DNA of 64,000 nt from G963664835 sp965220775 (lineage in GTDB: Bacteria > Chloroflexota > UBA6077 > FW602-bin22 > JBCLEL01). The stretch covers positions 3,224,001 through 3,288,000 of the forward strand of contig OZ244845.1 in the NCBI GenBank assembly GCA_965220775.1, written 5' to 3'. Below the pieces are notes generated by a model. The model was not told where the DNA came from. It was given only the letters and a program-made list of their open reading frames with translations, and did not search any database. Position 1 is the first letter of the stretch. Each line of letters opens with the position of its first letter. Below are positions 1-10,899 of this stretch, in pieces. Position numbers and translations under genes: made by a program.

Positions 1-537
1 CACGGCGAGTCCGAATGTGACGTTTATCCGAGCACGGCGATCCACTCCCTGTGGCCCCTACTAGCGGCCTTGGTGCGTGGCCGGCGCTTTTTGGAAGTTG
101 GGTGCGGTCTCGGCTACACCGCAGCACACATGCCAGAAGCTGGCGGGAGATCGGCGAGAGTGGACACCATAGAGAAATCGCCGATCCATGCTGCGCTAGC
201 GGAAAAAGAGATTTCCAACGCCGGGCTAGAAGACCGCGTGCGCGTTCTGAGAGGACAGGCGACCGAGATTCTTCAACACTTGTCGGAGCCGTACGACGTG
301 ATCTTCGTGGACGCCGATTGGCAGGACTACCCGAAGTGGTTGCCTCACTTTGCCCGCCTGACGCGAAAGGGTGGAATACTAGTCTCGGACAACCTGTTCC
401 CTCTCTTCGAAGACTGGGCGCAGTACCTCCCCCACAAGGAATCGATCAGGGAATACCTCAAGGCTTTGGTCCGTGACAGCAGGTTCAAGACGCATATTGT
501 CCGTGACAAATGGCAAGCATTCAGCTATCGGGTGTGA
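1..537 (+). CDS. O-methyltransferase, class I SAM-dependent (5' end outside window)
   Basis: The reading frame is open from base 1, so the N-terminus lies outside the window. The sequence shows the SAM-binding motif I (FLEVGCGLGYTA), an acidic residue ending strand 2, and the segment YDVIFVDADWQDYPKW followed by GGILVSDNLF. These are hallmarks of the catechol-type O-methyltransferase family 3, in which the DAD acidic residues help bind the metal. About 155 residues follow the TTG at base 70; the family is usually about 210, so roughly 30-50 residues are probably missing upstream beyond the 23 visible ones. The substrate cannot be told from sequence; small catechols or phenolics are usual. The stop lies 48 bp before the likely start of a truncated kinase in the same direction, so the two may once have been co-transcribed. 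Confidence 0.8.
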   Translation, partial: HGESECDVYPSTAIHSLWPLLAALVRGRRFLEVGCGLGYTAAHMPEAGGRSARVDTIEKSPIHAALAEKEISNAGLEDRVRVLRGQATEILQHLSEPYDVIFVDADWQDYPKWLPHFARLTRKGGILVSDNLFPLFEDWAQYLPHKESIREYLKALVRDSRFKTHIVRDKWQAFSYRV

Positions 538-584
538 GTTATGAATGCAGCCGGGAACACGGAGTCACATATGGGGAAGTGCCT

Positions 585-827
585 ATGTATGTTGATCAGA
601 AGAGCATTGACTGGCGCATATTCCTGGTCGGAGGGCACTCATACTCGGGGAAAACGACTGCAGCCAAACGTTTGGGTCTGCAACTCGGCGTGCCTTGGAT
701 CATGGTCGACGACCTGCTGCTAGCATTCCAGCGAGCCGGTGTTCGCCTCCCGAAAGGCACTAGTGCGTTGTACTTTCTCCAGAGTCCAGACATCAGAACA
801 ACTCGCTTAACGCCTGCTGTGGGTTGA
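585..827 (+). pseudogene. P-loop kinase fragment, truncated at its 3' end
   Basis: The 80-residue product has a clear Walker A loop (GGHSYSGKTTAAKRL) followed by VPWIMVDDLL, as in small-molecule kinases of the 2-phosphoglycerate kinase-like or adenylylsulfate kinase-like type. The start is the ATG at 585, which has GGGGAAG five bases upstream. The kinase-like sequence stops around TSALYFLQSPDI; the last ten residues look like read-through into unrelated DNA, and the stop lies inside the 3' end of the convergent toxin gene. Such kinases normally need 160-200 residues including a lid, so this is most likely an inactive remnant cut by the arrival of the toxin-antitoxin cassette. The exact family is uncertain. 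Confidence 0.65.
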
Positions 828-1200
828 CTGCGCGTATTGGCGAACGTTCGTAGTCCCTGACGTTTCTCGTGACGATGTGCCGCGCGCCGCAGGCACGGGC
901 GGCAGCCACCTGCATTGCGTCCTCGAAGTCCGTCATCGGAAGCTCCGCCGCGTAACGGATGGCCTCGGTATCAGTTGTTGCCACCGCCACGAAGCGCGTC
1001 AATTCCACGATAAAGTCGCGCGCGCTTACCCCGCCATGCGCTGGTGCTACGATGTAATAGAGGTTCGAGATGGAATGCCACGCGATGTATGCGCTCTCCG
1101 TCCCATGCTCGATCCGGTCCATCAGTTTCGAGGCCGGATCAGAGTGCGGGCGCCTGTCGAGGGCGATGTCGATCAGCACGTCGGTGTCCAAAAGAATCAT
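793..1200 (-). CDS. vapC: PIN-domain toxin, VapC family
   Basis: This 135-residue protein has the PIN fold signature: the N-terminal strand MILLDTDVLID with Asp5 and Asp11, a central FEDAMQ with Asp94, and the C-terminal TRNVRDY. These acidic residues would hold Mg2+ in an RNase active site. VapC toxins typically cleave tRNA or rRNA; the target here is unknown. The ATG overlaps the stop of the upstream antitoxin by four bases (ATGA at 1197-1200), the usual translational coupling of such pairs. Its 3' end overlaps the tail of the truncated kinase on the other strand. The length is normal for the family and no lesion is visible. Confidence 0.85.
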   Translation of the reverse strand: MILLDTDVLIDIALDRRPHSDPASKLMDRIEHGTESAYIAWHSISNLYYIVAPAHGGVSARDFIVELTRFVAVATTDTEAIRYAAELPMTDFEDAMQVAAARACGARHIVTRNVRDYERSPIRAVNPQQALSELF

Positions 1201-1421
1201 CGGAGGTACTTCTTGGCCAGTGCGTCGTAACGCGGGTCGTCACGGTCCGCTGCCCGAAACTGGCCCCGCCACCGCGAAGCGAAAGATGGTGCGTGCTCTC
1301 CCGCCACCTCCCTGAGAGACTGCTCGATGAGCGAGGAAAGCGAGACGCCGCGGGAGCGGGCATACCGCTTGGCTTTCGGGAGCAGCTCGGCGTCCACGGT
1401 TATGGTGAGCTTTTGCTTCAT
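1197..1421 (-). CDS. VapB-type antitoxin (ribbon-helix-helix-like)
   Basis: A 74-residue protein starting MKQKLTITVDAELLPKAKRYARSRGVSLS, the typical beta-strand plus two-helix N-terminus of ribbon-helix-helix DNA-binding antitoxins (resembling the DUF6364 type). The C-terminal part, rich in charged and aromatic residues (WRGQF, DPRYDALAKKYLR), would wrap the toxin. The ATG at 1421 is chosen over a longer reading because AAGGGGGTC lies about eight bases upstream. The gene is first in the two-gene unit and probably represses its own promoter through the paired GTATAC sites just upstream. Confidence 0.8.
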   Translation of the reverse strand: MKQKLTITVDAELLPKAKRYARSRGVSLSSLIEQSLREVAGEHAPSFASRWRGQFRAADRDDPRYDALAKKYLR

Positions 1422-1442
1422 CGTGACTCGACCCCCTTCTAA

Positions 1443-1491
1443 GTATACCGATAGCGTCACCAAGTATACGTGTAAATGGCATTGCGTTCAA
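1443..1491 (-). promoter_or_regulatory. Promoter and paired operator of the toxin-antitoxin unit
   Basis: Read on the minus strand, TTGAAC (1486-1491) and TATACT (1463-1468) are separated by 17 bp, a near-consensus sigma-70 promoter. The six-base palindrome GTATAC occurs twice, at 1464-1469 over the -10 box and at 1443-1448, with centres 21 bp apart (two helical turns), each within an identical AAGTATAC. This is the arrangement expected for cooperative binding of antitoxin dimers on one face of the DNA. Autoregulation is inferred. Confidence 0.6.
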
Positions 1492-1730
1492 GGCCGGCTG
1501 CCAATGGTTCGCTCTTGACCACCGCCATCACCGTCAGCGAGGCGACACCCGGATTCTGTATCGGCAACCATAGGGGAAGCTAGCAAGCCTATTCGGCGCG
1601 TATCGTGCCCGGGCCTTTCTTGAGGTGTTGGGGGAACCCCTACCAGTTACCGGCTAGAGGCTCACAGTACAGTGCCCTGGGGCCCGCCGGCTGGCGTTGC
1701 CGGCCAATACCTGCTACCCTATACCCGCCC
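1492..1730. other. Intergenic region before tRNA-Ala, with a possible stable-RNA promoter
   Basis: No coding sequence is seen. TTGCCG (1697-1702) and TATACC (1720-1725), spaced 17 bp, could be a promoter for the tRNA-23S-5S unit. They would place the transcript start at or very near the mature tRNA 5' end, which is unusual, so the call is weak. There is no 16S rRNA sequence here. Confidence 0.3.
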
Positions 1731-1803
1731 GGGGATGTAGCTCAATCGGGAGAGCGCCTCCCTTGCACGGAGGAGGTCGGGGGTTCGAATCCCCTCATCT
1801 CCA
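1731..1803 (+). tRNA. tRNA-Ala (anticodon TGC)
   Basis: It folds as a full cloverleaf: acceptor stem GGGGATG with CATCTCC, D arm GCTC/GAGC, anticodon stem CCTCC/GGAGG with loop CTTGCAC (anticodon TGC), and T arm with TTCGAAT. The discriminator is A1803, followed by CCG, so the terminal CCA is not fully encoded and must be added. It lies about 85 bp upstream of the 23S gene, the place tRNA-Ala occupies in a bacterial 16S-23S spacer, but no 16S gene precedes it. Confidence 0.95.
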
Positions 1804-1888
1804 CCGCACCTTAACAACATAATAGAGCTTATGCATTGCCAAGAATTCCACTTCGATTTTGCCCAAATGAGGGCGAGTGAAGCGGCGT

Positions 1889-4928
<3,040 letters not shown>

Positions 4929-5003
4929 ACTCTGCTTCTCTCGCCCTTGTTTTGGCAAAATCTTCTTCTTTGCTCTTTGCTCTATTATCCGCACCCCATT
5001 AGC

Positions 5004-5123
5004 TTCCTGGTGTTTTATGCGATGTCGTACCACCCGTTCCCTTCCCGAACACGGCAGTGAAAGGCTTCAGCGCCCACGATACTTGGCTCTCAAGGGCCTG
5101 GGAAAATAGGTCATCGCCAGGAA
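5004..5123 (+). rRNA. rrf: 5S ribosomal RNA
   Basis: The core TACCACCCGTTCCCTTCCCG, then AACACGGCAGTGAAAG and CAGCGCCCACGATACTTGG, is characteristic of 5S rRNA. The ends pair (TCCTGGTG at 5005-5012 with CGCCAGGA at 5115-5122). This helix extends outward to a perfect ten-base pairing (5001-5010 with 5117-5126) followed by a T-rich run (TCTTTTCTTTTTCC), so the outer stem may also serve in processing or termination. Confidence 0.93.
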
Positions 5124-5163
5124 GCTTCTTTTCTTTTTCCGCTATAATTTGCCTTGATAGCCA

Positions 5164-5240
5164 GCCCCCATCGTCTAGAGGCCTAGGACATCACCCTTTC
5201 AAGGTGAAGATCGCCGGTTCGAATCCGGCTGGGGGTACCA
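5164..5240 (+). tRNA. tRNA-Glu (anticodon TTC)
   Basis: Cloverleaf with acceptor GCCCCCA/TGGGGGT, anticodon stem TCACC/GGTGA with loop CTTTCAA (TTC), and T arm GCCGG/CCGGC. Unlike the tRNA-Ala upstream, the 3' CCA is encoded (5238-5240). A good -10 box, TATAAT, lies at 5143-5148 without a clear -35, so it may have its own promoter or be read from the rRNA unit. Confidence 0.95.
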
Positions 5241-5407
5241 AACTGGACTAGATCGAGAGCGCTAGTATTGAGGATCAATTTGACACCGGTCAGCCCAGGC
5301 GAGGTCATCAGAACGCTGACGATTGTGATTGATCTCTTACCTCGAGCGACGCACTAAGGCTGCTCGCGGCTTTTGACAGCGGAGAGCTAGTAAGACCCTC
5401 TCCGGAC

Positions 5408-6551
5408 GTGCTCAATCTGGTCGATTTTGCCCTAGCGACGGCTTCACTTGCCGGGGCCGGCGACATAACGCTGACCGCTGGGGCGCGCCGTCTCGTCGAT
5501 CTAATCGGACCATCCGAGCACCTAGTACTGATCCTGGCGGACGGCTTCGGCATGGACTTCCTCGAGGCCATGGATAGCGAGGCCTTCGCTCCGCGTCACC
5601 TGGCCGTCGAGCTACAGACTATCTTTCCGTCGACGACGGCCGCAACCCTCACCACGCTCGCCACCACCGGGTGGCCTGTCAACCATGCTGTGCTCGGCTG
5701 GTTTCTCTACCTTCCAGAGGTAGATGCGGTTACGACGATACTGCCCTTCATTCGACGTTCGGACGGAACGAGCCTGACCGAACTGGGAGTAAATGCGGAG
5801 CGAGCGTTTCCGCTAAGACCGGTGATGTCGCTGATTCAAAGCGAATCGCTCAGCCTATTCCCCGATGACATAGCCGGCTCCGTTTACTCCACCTACTGCA
5901 TCGCCGGGACACCTAGACGCGGGTACAGTGACCTGAAGTGTGCGGTGGATGAGGTAATCACCAGGCTTGCCGAGGCGGTAGAACCAACCTTCACTTACCT
6001 GTACTGGCCCAAGATCGACGGAGTCTGACACGAGCGCGGAACCGGACACACCGAGACCACTTCCGCCATCAGAGAGCTAGACCGAGAGCTACACAGGCTA
6101 TCGATCAACGTGCCCAGAGGGACGCGGATCGTGGTCACCGCAGACCCATGGACTATTAGACGTGAACGAGTCGCAAACCCATTGGATCGAGCCCGGCGAC
6201 GCAATTGCATCGTGTCTGTCCAGGGAGCCGTCCGGCGACTCGCGTGTGGTGTATTTCTCGTTAAGAGAGGGCCCGGAGGGACGCTTCCGCGATGAATTCG
6301 TCCGGCGCTGCGACGCCTGTTTCGTCCTTCTGACCACAGAGGAAGCAGTAGGACTTGGGCTGTTCGGACCTGGGACGCCGTCATCCGAAACGAGGGAGCG
6401 CCTAGGCGACCTCGTCGCCGTCTCGCTCGGTGTGGACGTCATTCGATTTCGGTACCCGCGCCCGAATGCAGCGCAGCCCCCCAAGACTCAAGTATCCAAC
6501 CGCTCAGGACTCACGCCCGAGGAGACGCGGATACCGCGGATCCTGATTTAG
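5408..6551 (+). pseudogene. Alkaline-phosphatase-superfamily phosphodiesterase, broken by a stop and a frameshift
   Basis: The conceptual protein matches the type I phosphodiesterase/nucleotide pyrophosphatase fold. It has a first metal site (LILADGFGMDF), the nucleophile region TIFPSTTAATLTTLATTG, a KIDGVxH metal segment and TADHG. Two lesions break it: an in-frame TGA at 6026-6028 inside the KIDGV-stop-HERG metal motif, and one extra base in the run of C at 6145-6147, after which TADHG resumes in a different frame and continues to a stop at 6551. No proper start is seen; reading upstream of the GTG at 5408 stays open to a TGA at 5330 and looks coding. Either it is a real pseudogene or the assembly carries errors. 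It lies alone between the rRNA unit and the ABC operon. Confidence 0.75.
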
Positions 6552-6762
6552 CATCGTACATCGGCACGAGCGATCGCGGAGGGCTGCGGTTCGCCCCACG
6601 GAGGCCCGCTGATTGACATAGAGTGGATCGAAAGGTATCATCACCGCCGGCGAGACGTACAGGAGGTGTGTAATGGCGACACGACAATATCATCCCCCAT
6701 TTACCCGACACCTCCAGATGGGTGTGCCCTGAATTAGAAGCATCAAAAGAGTCTCTTAATGA

Positions 6763-6790
6763 AAAGGCCACTCCGGAAGGGGTGGCCTTT
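6763..6790 (+). terminator. Hairpin, possible bidirectional terminator
   Basis: AAAGGCCAC (6763-6771) pairs perfectly with GTGGCCTTT (6782-6790) around a ten-base loop. Downstream T content is modest on the plus strand (TTTATTAG); on the minus strand the stem runs into TTTTC. It separates the phosphodiesterase remnant from the ABC operon that starts at 6913. Confidence 0.55.
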
Positions 6791-6912
6791 ATTAGTTTGG
6801 GATAAAGAGTCCCGGGCCCTTTTTGTCTCGGCGAAGGCTTGAACGATAAGCCTTCGGGCGCAATGAGTATTGCGCAAAGCCGATAGAGGACACGGAACGA
6901 GAATTGGAATAG

Positions 6913-7677
6913 ATGGGAAACTTGTACGCAATACGCGGGGCTTTCATTGCCCAGTGGAAGTTGATGATGTACGGGGCGAGCTACTTGACGTTCCTGGGTA
7001 CATTACCATCGGTAATCGCGATTGCATGGATTGCCAGGGCGAGCGGGTCATCGGCGCTAATCGCCCACGTAACCGTCATCGCGTTTCTGGTTGTCGCCTG
7101 GAATCACTGCGTGGCCCGGATAGGGTGGACCCTCAGGGGAGAGATGTGGCAGGGAACTCTTGATGCGAGCCTTACTTCGCGGACGCCTCTGATACTAGCC
7201 ATCTTTGGGAAGGTTCTCGGGTACGTGGCGCTGAGTCCCATCCTCGGAATCATCGGGGTGATTGCGGTACTGATGGTGACGCAACAGACCGTAGCGATAA
7301 CGAGACCAATTGAGCTTCTGATCTCGGCCGGCCTGTCGATAGTTGCGATAACCGCGGCAGCCTTCTTCTCGACACCCTTCATGGTGCTTATCGGGGTTCG
7401 CGCTGGCGACGCCTACTACGACGTGGTGCGCAACTTAATCATGATCTTCAGCGGGGTCGTCTATCCCATTGCGGCGATGCCAATGGTGTTCCAGCCGGTC
7501 GCGCGCGCCATTCCAATCTCCTGGGCGGTTGACGGGTTGTTGACCTCAATACAAGGCCAGGATTCGGCCGCGAATCTGTACCAAGCCTGGGCGCTGACTT
7601 TGGTCTTATCCGCATTCTATCTCGGAGTAACGTACTTGCTGTTTAGGTGGGCGGAAACGAAGGTGAGGGCGGGATGA
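6913..7677 (+). CDS. ABC-2 type permease, pair 1 subunit A
   Basis: A 254-residue membrane protein with about six hydrophobic segments and the ABC-2 export permease layout: a conserved N-terminal helix (MGNLYAIRGAFIAQWKL), then a loop with FSGVVYP near residue 180, and a last helix ending in charged residues. Start ATG 6913. The stop overlaps the next start (ATGA at 7674-7677), so the two are translationally coupled. It belongs to a run of three A-B permease pairs followed by one ATPase; homologues form drug, lipid or polysaccharide exporters of the DrrB kind. Substrate unknown. It is clearly diverged from the A subunits of pairs 2 and 3, so it is an older duplicate. Confidence 0.8.
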   Translation: MGNLYAIRGAFIAQWKLMMYGASYLTFLGTLPSVIAIAWIARASGSSALIAHVTVIAFLVVAWNHCVARIGWTLRGEMWQGTLDASLTSRTPLILAIFGKVLGYVALSPILGIIGVIAVLMVTQQTVAITRPIELLISAGLSIVAITAAAFFSTPFMVLIGVRAGDAYYDVVRNLIMIFSGVVYPIAAMPMVFQPVARAIPISWAVDGLLTSIQGQDSAANLYQAWALTLVLSAFYLGVTYLLFRWAETKVRAG

Positions 7678-8495
7678 GCTCTCGATCGCTGCAGTGGGAT
7701 GAACGCTTGAAGAATCTGGTAACCATGTCGATCTTGCAATACAAAGGGCTCTTTATCTCCTGGCAGGGAAGCGGGTACATCGCAAGAGCATTTGTTTCGC
7801 CCCTACTGGTCGTGTTCTTTGTCAGCCTATTCGGAAAGTTCGCCAGCGATGCGGAGGTGGCCCAACGGTATGCGATTGGAATGGCGGTGTTCTCGATGCC
7901 CTTCGTCATTGCCGGCGGGTTATTCGAGTCGGCCGCCTACGAGCGGATGTCTGGAACCTTGTCGATGGTGCTGGTCTCTAGCGCTAACCGACTGATGTTG
8001 TATCTGACTCGGTGCGCTGTTCATTGGTTTAACGGAATCGTAACAATGGCAGCCTGTTTATTCTGTTGCTGGATTCTGATCGGCCTCGATTTCTCCAAGG
8101 TCGATCTGCTGGGGGCGATCTGCGCGGTCGCGGCCCTGCTTATATCAAGCGTCGCGTTCGGGCTGTTGATGAGCAACTTCACCACGTTGCTGTACAACAT
8201 GACATACGTATACCAGTTTATGTACAGCGTTTGTTGGCTTCTCACCGGCGTTGTCATTCCAGTCGCCAACCTGCCCCCTGGGTTGAGGGAGATCAGCTCG
8301 TTCATACCGATTACCCATGGTTTCAGCGCGTTCCGGCAATCATTTTCCGGTGCTGGAATTGAGGTGGTTGGAGGAGAGGTTCTGCTGGAGATCGTGGTTG
8401 GTGTGACCTATGCAGTGGCCGGCTTCTTGGTGTTCCGTTTCGTGGAGACAATGGCGCGCCTGCGCGGTTTCATGGAAGAGGCGGAGGCAGCCTGA
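7674..8495 (+). CDS. ABC-2 type permease, pair 1 subunit B
   Basis: The start ATG at 7674 overlaps the previous stop; a longer reading from 7647 is less likely. The 273-residue protein has six predicted membrane segments, a conserved QYKGLFISWQGSGYIARAF entry and a LLTGVVIPVANLPPGL loop typical of ABC-2 permeases. It pairs with subunit A just upstream as a probable heterodimer. Its stop is immediately followed by the next start at 8496, so the operon is tightly packed. Compared with the B subunits of pairs 2 and 3 it has a longer N-terminus. Confidence 0.78.
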   Translation: MSSRSLQWDERLKNLVTMSILQYKGLFISWQGSGYIARAFVSPLLVVFFVSLFGKFASDAEVAQRYAIGMAVFSMPFVIAGGLFESAAYERMSGTLSMVLVSSANRLMLYLTRCAVHWFNGIVTMAACLFCCWILIGLDFSKVDLLGAICAVAALLISSVAFGLLMSNFTTLLYNMTYVYQFMYSVCWLLTGVVIPVANLPPGLREISSFIPITHGFSAFRQSFSGAGIEVVGGEVLLEIVVGVTYAVAGFLVFRFVETMARLRGFMEEAEAA

Positions 8496-9275
8496 ATGGG
8501 CTATCTGTATGCAATGCGAGCGGCATTCATCTGCCAGTGGCGATTGATGATGCGCTACGGAGGTTTCTGGCCTTTCCTTGGCACTCTACCCTATGTGATC
8601 GTGCTGGCCTGGATCGCTCGGGCCAGTGAACGCGCGGAGGTCGTGACCTTCATGTTCTTTGGCGCGTTCCTCATCGTTGTCTGGAACTTCGTCGTTTCTA
8701 GAATGGGTACTTCGTATTCTCAGGAATGGTGGCTGGGCACATTCGATTTCAACATGATTTCCCGGACTCCGATGGTCACTATTCTTGTAGGAAAGATCAT
8801 GAGCTACGCGGTATTTGGCCCGTTCTTAGGCCTATCTGGATTCCTGATAGTCGTCGTCATATCGGAAAGAACGGTATCAATACCGAACCCTGTTGCATTG
8901 GCGATTTCTCTGGTCTCTGCAATGGTGGCTATGGTCGCGGTTGGTTTCATTTCCGCACCTCTTTCGGTACTGGCCGGCGGCCGGCACTTCAACTACTTCG
9001 AGCTGGTTCGCCCTCTCGTCATGATCTTCAGCGGACTGATATTTCCGGTCGCCCTGATGGCGCCGGCTCTTCAAATCATCGCGCGAGGTTTGCCAACATC
9101 CTGGGCGATGGATGGAATCTTGCATTCGGTTAACGTCACAACACCATCAGACAGCATAGTCGAAAGCTGGGCACCAGCGCTGCTGGGATCGCTCATATAT
9201 TTTGGGATCACCTACCTGTTATTCAAGAAGGCAGAGGCGAGAGTTCGACTCACCGGCGTATTTGGGGAGTATTGA
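8496..9275 (+). CDS. ABC-2 type permease, pair 2 subunit A
   Basis: A 259-residue six-helix permease starting MGYLYAMRAAFICQWRL, with FSGLIFPVALM as the conserved loop and the end LTGVFGEY. It starts directly after the preceding stop. The gene lies exactly 1,611 bp upstream of a near-identical copy (10107-10886) with no length change, showing a fairly recent tandem duplication. It presumably forms a heterodimer with the B subunit that starts 13 bp after its stop and shares the ATPase at the end of the operon. Confidence 0.8.
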   Translation: MGYLYAMRAAFICQWRLMMRYGGFWPFLGTLPYVIVLAWIARASERAEVVTFMFFGAFLIVVWNFVVSRMGTSYSQEWWLGTFDFNMISRTPMVTILVGKIMSYAVFGPFLGLSGFLIVVVISERTVSIPNPVALAISLVSAMVAMVAVGFISAPLSVLAGGRHFNYFELVRPLVMIFSGLIFPVALMAPALQIIARGLPTSWAMDGILHSVNVTTPSDSIVESWAPALLGSLIYFGITYLLFKKAEARVRLTGVFGEY

Positions 9276-9288
9276 GGACGGCTGTGTG

Positions 9289-10080
9289 ATGAGAAATCTC
9301 TGGCGCCTGGCCTGGTTGTCCTACAAAGGTCTGTATATCACCTGGCAGGGACACGCCTATATTTTCACGGTGTTCGTGACACCCATCCTCTGGGTCCTCA
9401 TCATTAGTCTTTTTGGGAAGTTTGCCGCTCATCCCCGTCTTGCCGAAGGTTACATAGTCGGGATGGTAGTATTCGCTCTCCCTTTTGTGATAGTCGATGG
9501 GATAGTGGGAGCGTTTCAGGGCGAGCGCGCCTACGGAACTCTGTCAATCCTATTCGTGTCACCGGTTAACCGATTGAAGATCTTTCTCAGCCGCGGTGCG
9601 ATTCATTGGGCGAACGGGATCGTTACGCTGGCGGCAAGTCTTGTCGCTGCTTGGGCGATTCTCGGGCTCGACTTCTCAGACGTGGCATGGGTATCAGCAA
9701 TTTGCTCTATTCTCGCGTTAGCAGCCGCATCAACCGGGTTCGCGCTGTTGCTGGGCAACATTACTATAGTATCGGCGCGCCATACATACATATTCCAGTT
9801 TGCCTACGGAATCGTGCTCATATTCAGCGGAGTTGTCATTCCCACGTCGAGTTTGCCGCCGCTGCTGTACGAGATCAGTCAGATCATCCCAGTTACTCAC
9901 GGCCTCGCGGCCGCCCGCGCATCTTTCGCCGGAGCCGGCCTGGCGGACGTTGGAGGACTGATCCTGACTGAGCTTCTGATAGGCATTACCTACGCTCTTG
10001 TGGGAGCGGTGTTATTTCGAGTCGTAGAAGCGCAGGCGAAACGTCTCGGCAATCTGGAGCAAGCGGGGGAAGGTAACTGA
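9289..10080 (+). CDS. ABC-2 type permease, pair 2 subunit B
   Basis: The ATG at 9289 (MRNLWRLAWLSYKGLYITWQ) is preferred over frames extending back to 9202, because the same start and upstream 13 bases recur in the duplicate at 10900. The 263-residue protein has about six membrane segments and the ABC-2 loop IFSGVVIPTSSLPPLLYEIS. It ends in a short charged tail (AQAKRLGNLEQ). It is the partner of the A subunit at 8496 and almost identical to the B subunit of pair 3. Confidence 0.8.
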   Translation: MRNLWRLAWLSYKGLYITWQGHAYIFTVFVTPILWVLIISLFGKFAAHPRLAEGYIVGMVVFALPFVIVDGIVGAFQGERAYGTLSILFVSPVNRLKIFLSRGAIHWANGIVTLAASLVAAWAILGLDFSDVAWVSAICSILALAAASTGFALLLGNITIVSARHTYIFQFAYGIVLIFSGVVIPTSSLPPLLYEISQIIPVTHGLAAARASFAGAGLADVGGLILTELLIGITYALVGAVLFRVVEAQAKRLGNLEQAGEGN

Positions 10081-10106
10081 TGAAAGAACAGTCGAGAGTT
10101 TAGTAG

Positions 10107-10886
10107 ATGGGCTCCCTCTACGCAATGCGAGCGGCCTTCATCTGCCAGTGGAATTTGATGATGCGCGAAGCAAGTTTCTGGCCGTTTCTTGGCACTCTAC
10201 CCAATGTTATCGTGCTGGCCTGGATCGCCCAGGCCAGTGAACGCTCCGACGTCGTGACGTTCATGTTCTTTGGCGCTTTCCTCATCGTCGTGTGGAATTT
10301 CGTCGTTTCCCGGATGGGTACTTCCTTCTCTATGGAATGGGAGCTGGGCACATTCGATTTCACCATGGTTTCCAAGACCCCGATGGTCGTTATCCTGGTA
10401 GGCAAGATAATGAGTTACGCTGTGTTTGGTCCCGTACTGGGCCTGTCTGGATTCCTCATAGTAGTCCTTTTGTCGGAGAGAACGGTGCCGGCACCAAATC
10501 CGGCGGCGTTGGCGGTTTCACTGATCACTGCATTGATCGCCATGGTCTCGGTGGGGTTCATATCCGCGCCTCTTTCAGTACTCGCCGGCGGGCGCAACTA
10601 CAGCTACTTCGAGTTGGTTCGTCCTCTTGTTATGGTCTTCAGCGGTTTGATCTATCCGGTCGCCCTGATGGCGCCGGCTGTTCAGATAATTGCCCGAGCC
10701 CTGCCGACCTCTTGGGCGATGGATGGACTGCTGCGTTCAGTTGAGGTCACGGCTTCGACGGCGGACATTGTCGAAAGCTGGTTGCCGGCGTTGCTGGGAT
10801 CCCTCATATATTTTGGGCTGACCTATTACCTGTTCAAAACTGCGGAGACGCGAGTCCGAATGACCGGCGTATTTGGGGAGTATTGA
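10107..10886 (+). CDS. ABC-2 type permease, pair 3 subunit A
   Basis: A 259-residue paralogue of the 8496 gene, differing by scattered substitutions only (for example MGSLYAMRAAFICQWNL at the start and LLRSVEVT near the end). Topology and conserved loops are kept, so it is likely functional. It starts 26 bp after pair 2 ends; this short gap keeps part of the duplicated junction (TGAAAxxxxxGTCG). The clustering of changes in loops could mean altered substrate choice, but this is not shown. Confidence 0.8.
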   Translation: MGSLYAMRAAFICQWNLMMREASFWPFLGTLPNVIVLAWIAQASERSDVVTFMFFGAFLIVVWNFVVSRMGTSFSMEWELGTFDFTMVSKTPMVVILVGKIMSYAVFGPVLGLSGFLIVVLLSERTVPAPNPAALAVSLITALIAMVSVGFISAPLSVLAGGRNYSYFELVRPLVMVFSGLIYPVALMAPAVQIIARALPTSWAMDGLLRSVEVTASTADIVESWLPALLGSLIYFGLTYYLFKTAETRVRMTGVFGEY

Positions 10887-10899
10887 GGACGGCTGTGTG

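Noticed and set aside
51..476. 141-codon frame overlapping the methyltransferase
   Set aside because: It lies in a different frame from the clear methyltransferase motifs and is arginine-rich, as expected for a shadow.
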